A stretch of DNA of 9,584 nt from Flavobacteriales bacterium. Its GTDB lineage: Bacteria; Bacteroidota; Bacteroidia; Flavobacteriales; UA16. Shown here piece by piece: positions 6,487 to 9,584 of this stretch. The stretch's first letter is position 1. Every line of letters begins with the position of its first letter. Both the position numbers and the translations under genes were made by a program. The notes under the pieces are model-generated. The model made no database searches. It was given only the letters and a program-made list of their open reading frames with translations, and was not told the DNA's origin. The stretch covers positions 1-9,584 of the forward strand of contig NYTZ01000056.1 in NCBI GenBank assembly GCA_002683735.1. Reading direction: 5' to 3'.

Positions 6487-6725
6487 GCGGTGCGAACGAA
6501 GGTACGGACCTGCCCGGTCGATGATGAGGGTCGCCTTCCCGGCGGGCGTCCGTCCGCTTTTCCAGCCGTTCCCAGGCCCACTTGCACATCATCAGTCGGC
6601 GGCAAAGACCCCCCGATCGAGCCGGAAAACCGCAAGTCAGATGCCGTTCGCGCTCACATACAGCAGCGACATGTTCACCGCCGCATCTCCTGCCCGCGCG
6701 GTGCGCTGCATTGGAAGAAGTCCGA
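6487..6725. other. 239-nt spacer between the guanylyltransferase stop and the mlaE start; no supported gene
   Basis: No frame on either strand gives a recognisable product. On the minus strand a 24-codon frame starting near 6709 (ends MSLLYVSANGI) and a 50-codon frame starting near 6592 (MMCKWAWERLEKR...) exist, but the second runs into mlaE in another frame and neither resembles a known protein. A perfect 6-bp inverted repeat (CACCGC at 6676-6681, GCGGTG at 6698-6703) could fold as a hairpin just after the guanylyltransferase gene. It has no following U-run, so I do not call a terminator. The mlaE promoter-like element sits at the low end. Confidence 0.5.
6497..6504 (-). promoter_or_regulatory. 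Promoter -7-like element (TACCTTCG) upstream of the mlaE operon
   Basis: TACCTTCG reads on the minus strand 10 nt before the mlaE ATG (6486). It is one mismatch from TAnnTTTG, and the same TTCG variant recurs at 7857, 1986 and 45. If used, the 5' leader would be very short, only a few nucleotides. No convincing -33 box is seen. Confidence 0.4.
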
Positions 6726-7820
6726 TCAAACCAAGGGCTCTCCCTTCTCGGTCTTGAGCCGGGCCACCATCTGCTTGACCCACTGCTCTTCATGGCGCGG
6801 ACAAATCAGCAAGGCATCCGGTGTGTCCACCACAATGAAATCCTCCAAACCTTTGGCCACCACGAGCTTTTTGCCTTCCGCGGCCACCATCAATCCCTTG
6901 GACCCTTCCTGCATCAGCGTGGCCCCGGTGATGGCATGGCCTTCTCCGTCCTTGTCCAGCTTCTCATACAAGGAGCCCCATGTTCCGAGGTCGCTCCAGC
7001 CGTATTCGCCGAGGACCACCCCCACATTCGGAGCAGTTTCCATGATGCCGTAGTCAATGCTGATGTTCTCGGCGGCACCGTAAATGGCGAGGATCGCGTC
7101 TGCCTCACGGTCTGTGCCAAAGTCCGCCTTGCGTTCCTCGAACAACGTGTGCAAATCGGGGAGTTGCGCTTCGAAGCGGTCCAAGATGGTCTGAACAGAC
7201 CACACGAAAATGCCCGCATTCCAACAGAAGTCGCCAGAAGCAATGAATTGCTCTGCCAATTCCAGGTGAGGCTTTTCGGTAAAGGTTTTGACCTGCCGCA
7301 TCCGCTCGTCCTCTGCGCCCGGCAAATCTTCGAACTGGATGTACCCATAGCCGGTATCGGGCCGGGTCGGGGTAATGCCCAACGTCAGCAGCTGGTTGGA
7401 CTCCGACGCGCGCTGGACGGCCACCTCGAGCACGTCGAGGAACCCGGCCTCGTCTTCGATTAGGTGGTCTGCCGGAGCGACCACCATGGTCGCCGACGCA
7501 TCCTGGGCGGCAATGCGGTGGGCCGCATAAGCGAGGCATGGCGCTGTATTGCGCATGAAGGGCTCACACAGGATTTGGTCCTCCGGAATGCCCGGAAGCT
7601 GCTCAAGGATGTCCGCCTTGTAACGGGCGTTGGTGACGATGTACGTGCGGTCCAGGGGAATCCGGGGAGACAGTCGGTCCGCCGTCATCTGGATGAGCGA
7701 CCGCCCCCGGTCGAGAATGTCGAGAAATTGCTTCGGCCGTGCCGAACGGCTCATCGGCCAGAAGCGGGACCCGACGCCGCCGGCCATGATGACGGCGTAG
7801 GTGTGGTCGTGTTGGGCCAT
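6726..7820 (-). CDS. manC: Mannose-1-phosphate guanylyltransferase (GDP-mannose pyrophosphorylase), single domain
   Basis: Makes GDP-mannose from mannose-1-phosphate and GTP in the cytoplasm, supplying mannose, fucose and related sugars for polysaccharides and glycoconjugates. The 364-residue protein has the nucleotidyltransferase motifs in order: [12 protein letters not shown] at 14-25 with PKQF at 29-32 (nucleotide binding), EPFMRNTAP at 86-94, PADH at 116-119 (metal site), TEKP at 181-184, WNAGIF at 200-205, SIDYGIMET at 254-262, and WSDLGTW at 275-281. It lacks the C-terminal cupin phosphomannose isomerase domain of long type II ManC proteins (about 470 residues), so it is the short form common in Bacteroidota. 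The frame is open upstream to 7958, but that extension does not look like the family and contains the promoter-like element. The family N-terminus (a few residues, then [12 protein letters not shown]) fits ATG 7820. The start overlaps the preceding small gene by 70 nt. The symbol manC is used for the activity; the paralogue name is uncertain. Confidence 0.95.
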   Translation of the reverse strand: MAQHDHTYAVIMAGGVGSRFWPMSRSARPKQFLDILDRGRSLIQMTADRLSPRIPLDRTYIVTNARYKADILEQLPGIPEDQILCEPFMRNTAPCLAYAAHRIAAQDASATMVVAPADHLIEDEAGFLDVLEVAVQRASESNQLLTLGITPTRPDTGYGYIQFEDLPGAEDERMRQVKTFTEKPHLELAEQFIASGDFCWNAGIFVWSVQTILDRFEAQLPDLHTLFEERKADFGTDREADAILAIYGAAENISIDYGIMETAPNVGVVLGEYGWSDLGTWGSLYEKLDKDGEGHAITGATLMQEGSKGLMVAAEGKKLVVAKGLEDFIVVDTPDALLICPRHEEQWVKQMVARLKTEKGEPLV

Positions 7821-8026
7821 GGCGCAGTGAAGTTGAGCGGAATTTGCCGCGAAGATACCCCGCGGTTTGCCGGTGCCTCCATCGAGAACGAGGGGCACGT
7901 CTTGCACTTGGGCTTGCGCTTCCGCTTCGGACGGTGCACGTGGCGGTTCGGAGTGCACTCCAAGGCCAGTAAGGCCAAAGCGACCATGCCCAAGACCACA
8001 ATCGGACGCCGACCTAGGCCGGTCAT
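7751..8026 (-). CDS. Small basic Cys-containing membrane-anchored or lipoprotein-like protein, unknown function
   Basis: A 91-codon frame starts at an ATG that overlaps the fumC stop (ATGA, 8026-8023), which suggests translational coupling. The N-terminus has two arginines at 6-7, then a hydrophobic stretch [13 protein letters not shown] (10-22) ending at Cys24. This looks like a signal anchor or lipoprotein signal, although Glu at -1 is a poor lipobox. Then comes a very basic segment with two His (29, 31), [17 protein letters not shown] at 31-47, carrying a C-x2-C pair (Cys41, Cys44). I recall short Bacteroidota lipoprotein-like proteins with a Lys/Arg run followed by C-x-C-P-x-F/W, but I cannot verify homology here. 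Residues 49-91 look like filler: the last 70 nt overlap the guanylyltransferase gene in another frame and translate to a Ser/Thr/Pro/Ala/Gly-rich tail. The functional core may be only the first ~48 residues. Function unknown. Confidence 0.6.
   Translation of the reverse strand: MTGLGRRPIVVLGMVALALLALECTPNRHVHRPKRKRKPKCKTCPSFSMEAPANRGVSSRQIPLNFTAPWPNTTTPTPSSWPAASGPASGR
7850..7857 (-). promoter_or_regulatory. Promoter -7-like element (TATCTTCG) for the guanylyltransferase gene
   Basis: TATCTTCG reads on the minus strand 29 nt before the ATG at 7820. It differs at one position from the Bacteroidota -7 consensus TAnnTTTG. No clear TTTG -33 box is visible at the usual spacing. The element lies inside the preceding small gene. 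It argues for the internal ATG 7820 over the longer reading frame from 7958, which would translate through it. Inference from motif and position only. Confidence 0.45.
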
Positions 8027-9417
8027 CGCTTCCCGGTCATGTTGCCCGGTACCACCCATTGGTCGTACTCGGCTTCGGTCAGGTAACCCAGGGCCAGAGC
8101 TGCGCTCTTCAGTGTGGTGCCTTCCGCATGTGCCTTCTGAGCAATCTCCGCGGCTTTGTAGTAACCAATGTGAGGGTTCAATGCGGTCACGAGCATCAGG
8201 CTGTCTCCCACGAGCTGGTCGATGCGGGCCCGGTTCGGCTGGATGCCTTCCACACAGCGCTCCGCGAATGAGGCGCACGCCTCGCCGAGCAGGCGAGCGG
8301 ACTCCAGGATGTTGCGCGCCATCATCGGCTTGAAGACGTTGAGCTCGAAATGGCCCTGCGTCCCCCCAACGGTCACGGCGACGTCGTTGCCCATCACCTG
8401 GGCGCAGACCATGGTCAACGCCTCGGCCTGCGTGGGGTTGACCTTGCCGGGCATGATGCTGGACCCCGGCTCGTTGGCGGGCAAGCTGAGCTCGCCGATG
8501 CCACTGCGCGGTCCGCTGCCCATCATTCGGATGTCGTGGGCAATCTTGTTGCAACTGACAGCGAGCTGCTTCAAGGCTCCGTGGGCTTCGACCACCGCAT
8601 CGTGGGCGGCCAAGGCTTCGAATTTGTTGGGAGCGGTGATGAAAGGGTGACCGGTGGACTCGGCCATGTTGGCGGCCACGGCTTCTGCATACCCTTCCGG
8701 GGTGTTGAGGCCCGTACCGACGGCCGTGCCGCCCAAAGCCAACTCGGCAAGATGGCCCAGCGTGGCGCGCAATGCGCGTAAGCCGTGGTTCAATTGAGCG
8801 ACATACCCGCCGAATTCCTGGCCCAAGGTCAATGGGGTGGCATCCATCAGGTGGGTCCGGCCAATCTTGACCACTTCCGACATGTCCTCGGCCTTGGCGG
8901 CGAGGGCGTCCCGGAGGCGTTCGACCCCCGGGATGGTGGTCCGCACAATGCGGTCATACGCCGCGATGTGCATGGCCGTTGGGAAGGTGTCGTTGGAACT
9001 CTGCGACTTGTTGGCGTCGTCGTTGGGGTGAACCGGACGTTCGCCTTCACCGAGCACACCACCGGCGAGCACATGGGCCCGGTTGGCGATGACTTCGTTG
9101 ACGTTCATGTTAGATTGAGTCCCGGAACCAGTCTGCCACACCACGAGGGGGAAGCAGAGGTCGAGGTCCCCGGCGATGATTTCCTCGCAAACGCGGACAA
9201 TCAGGTCCCGCTTGGCTTCGGTCAGTACCCCTGCGGCACAATTGGCCTTGGCGGCGGCCATCTTGAGGTGGCCGAAGGCGTGGACCACCTCGATGGGCAT
9301 GCTGCCCACCGGGCCGATTGGAAAGTTGTGGCGGCTGCGCTCCGTTTGGGCGCCCCAATACTGGTCGGCAGGTACGGCGACTTCGCCGAGCGTATCCTTT
9401 TCAATCCGGGTCTTCAT
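8023..9417 (-). CDS. fumC: Class II fumarate hydratase (fumarase C)
   Basis: Catalyses reversible hydration of fumarate to L-malate in the TCA cycle; iron-independent, cytoplasmic and homotetrameric in the family. The protein has 464 residues, the usual class II length. It starts [21 protein letters not shown], the typical N-terminus (E-x-D-x-x-G-x-x-x-V-P-A-D-x-x-W-G-A-Q-T). Visible motifs: the substrate-binding [11 protein letters not shown] at 98-108, [10 protein letters not shown] at 186-195 with the active-site His at 189, and the superfamily signature [11 protein letters not shown] at 318-328 with the catalytic-loop Ser at 319. The SGTQSNMN form and overall fit favour fumarase over aspartase. 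I chose ATG 9417. An in-frame TTG at 9438 would add 7 residues and overlap the prfB stop, but the family N-terminus fits the ATG. The stop (TGA, 8025-8023) overlaps the start of the next small gene as ATGA. Confidence 0.97.
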   Translation of the reverse strand: MKTRIEKDTLGEVAVPADQYWGAQTERSRHNFPIGPVGSMPIEVVHAFGHLKMAAAKANCAAGVLTEAKRDLIVRVCEEIIAGDLDLCFPLVVWQTGSGTQSNMNVNEVIANRAHVLAGGVLGEGERPVHPNDDANKSQSSNDTFPTAMHIAAYDRIVRTTIPGVERLRDALAAKAEDMSEVVKIGRTHLMDATPLTLGQEFGGYVAQLNHGLRALRATLGHLAELALGGTAVGTGLNTPEGYAEAVAANMAESTGHPFITAPNKFEALAAHDAVVEAHGALKQLAVSCNKIAHDIRMMGSGPRSGIGELSLPANEPGSSIMPGKVNPTQAEALTMVCAQVMGNDVAVTVGGTQGHFELNVFKPMMARNILESARLLGEACASFAERCVEGIQPNRARIDQLVGDSLMLVTALNPHIGYYKAAEIAQKAHAEGTTLKSAALALGYLTEAEYDQWVVPGNMTGKR

Positions 9418-9434
9418 GGAATGTGGATTCGAAA

Positions 9435-9584
9435 TCAAGCTTGTTCTGCGGCGCGGGTGGCGGCGGCATGCATGAGGTTGGCCTTGAGCATGGCCTCGAT
9501 ATCGCCGTTGAGGACGGCATCGCTGTTGGATGTCTCGTAGCTCGAACGCAGGTCCTTGACCATTTTGTACGGCTGGAGCACGTA
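9435..9584 (-). CDS. prfB: Peptide chain release factor 2 (RF2), C-terminal 49 residues only
   Basis: Only the 3' end of the gene is in the window; the reading frame is open from the window edge to a TGA at 9437-9435. The tail begins [20 protein letters not shown] and continues with a V-L-N-G-D-I stretch. This matches the conserved C-terminal end of RF2 (Y-V-x-H/Q-P-Y-x-x-V-K-D-x-R-T/S-x-x-E-T-x-x, then V-x-D/N-G-D-I/L). RF1 does not end this way. RF2 recognises UGA and UAA stop codons and triggers peptide release through its GGQ loop. That loop, the SPF-type tripeptide and any programmed frameshift site lie outside the window. The last residues ([10 protein letters not shown]) are a lineage-specific alanine-rich extension. 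fumC starts 17 nt downstream on the same strand, so co-transcription is possible. Confidence 0.9.
   Translation of the reverse strand, partial: YVLQPYKMVKDLRSSYETSNSDAVLNGDIEAMLKANLMHAAATRAAEQA

Noticed and set aside
6440..6793. 117-codon minus-strand frame covering the 239-nt spacer
   Set aside because: Overlaps the ends of two solid genes in another frame, Arg/Pro/Ser-rich, no recognisable domain.
7821..7958. 46-residue N-terminal extension of the guanylyltransferase
   Set aside because: Not family-like, overlaps the small Cys protein gene in another frame, and contains the promoter-like element; ATG 7820 gives the normal N-terminus.

Overview
This window comes from a fairly high-GC (about 60% by eye) member of the Bacteroidota, most likely near Flavobacteriales. 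Three things point there: the order acpP-fabF-rnc-IPExxxVDY-pyk, a protein of the Bacteroidota-specific IPExxxVDY family, and promoter-like elements of the TAnnTTTG type with no obvious Shine-Dalgarno sequences. Every gene I can support lies on the minus strand, so the text below runs from high to low coordinates. The long plus-strand reading frames are shadows of these genes.

Region 1 (9584 to 6726): the last 49 codons of prfB (release factor 2), then fumC (class II fumarase), then a 91-codon small membrane-anchored or lipoprotein-like basic protein with a C-x2-C pair, then a single-domain mannose-1-phosphate guanylyltransferase. The small gene starts inside the fumC stop (ATGA overlap) and runs 70 nt into the guanylyltransferase gene. 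That last gene appears to have its own promoter inside the small gene.

Region 2 (6725 to 4308): a 239-nt spacer without a convincing gene, then a tight three-gene operon with ATGA overlaps at both joints: mlaE-type permease, mlaF-type ATPase, and a flavin enzyme. The flavin enzyme resembles iodotyrosine deiodinase far more than a generic nitroreductase; the Glu-Tyr-Lys active-site lid is present with the spacing of the human enzyme.

Region 3 (4307 to 72): an AT-richer 144-nt spacer with the acpP promoter and a perfect 11-bp inverted repeat, then acpP, fabF, rnc, an IPExxxVDY protein and pyk, spaced by 7 nt, a 1-nt overlap, 28 nt and a 4-nt overlap. This is a core operon for fatty-acid elongation, double-stranded RNA processing and glycolysis. 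Positions 71 to 1 hold a promoter-like element and perhaps the first codons of a next gene.

Most of the window is housekeeping. I see no mobile element, CRISPR array, tRNA, rRNA or new multi-gene system. The items most worth a second look are the deiodinase-like enzyme coupled to mlaEF, the overlapping small basic Cys protein, the acpP-upstream inverted repeat, and a TA(T/C)CTTCG motif found four times, each time just upstream of a start codon.
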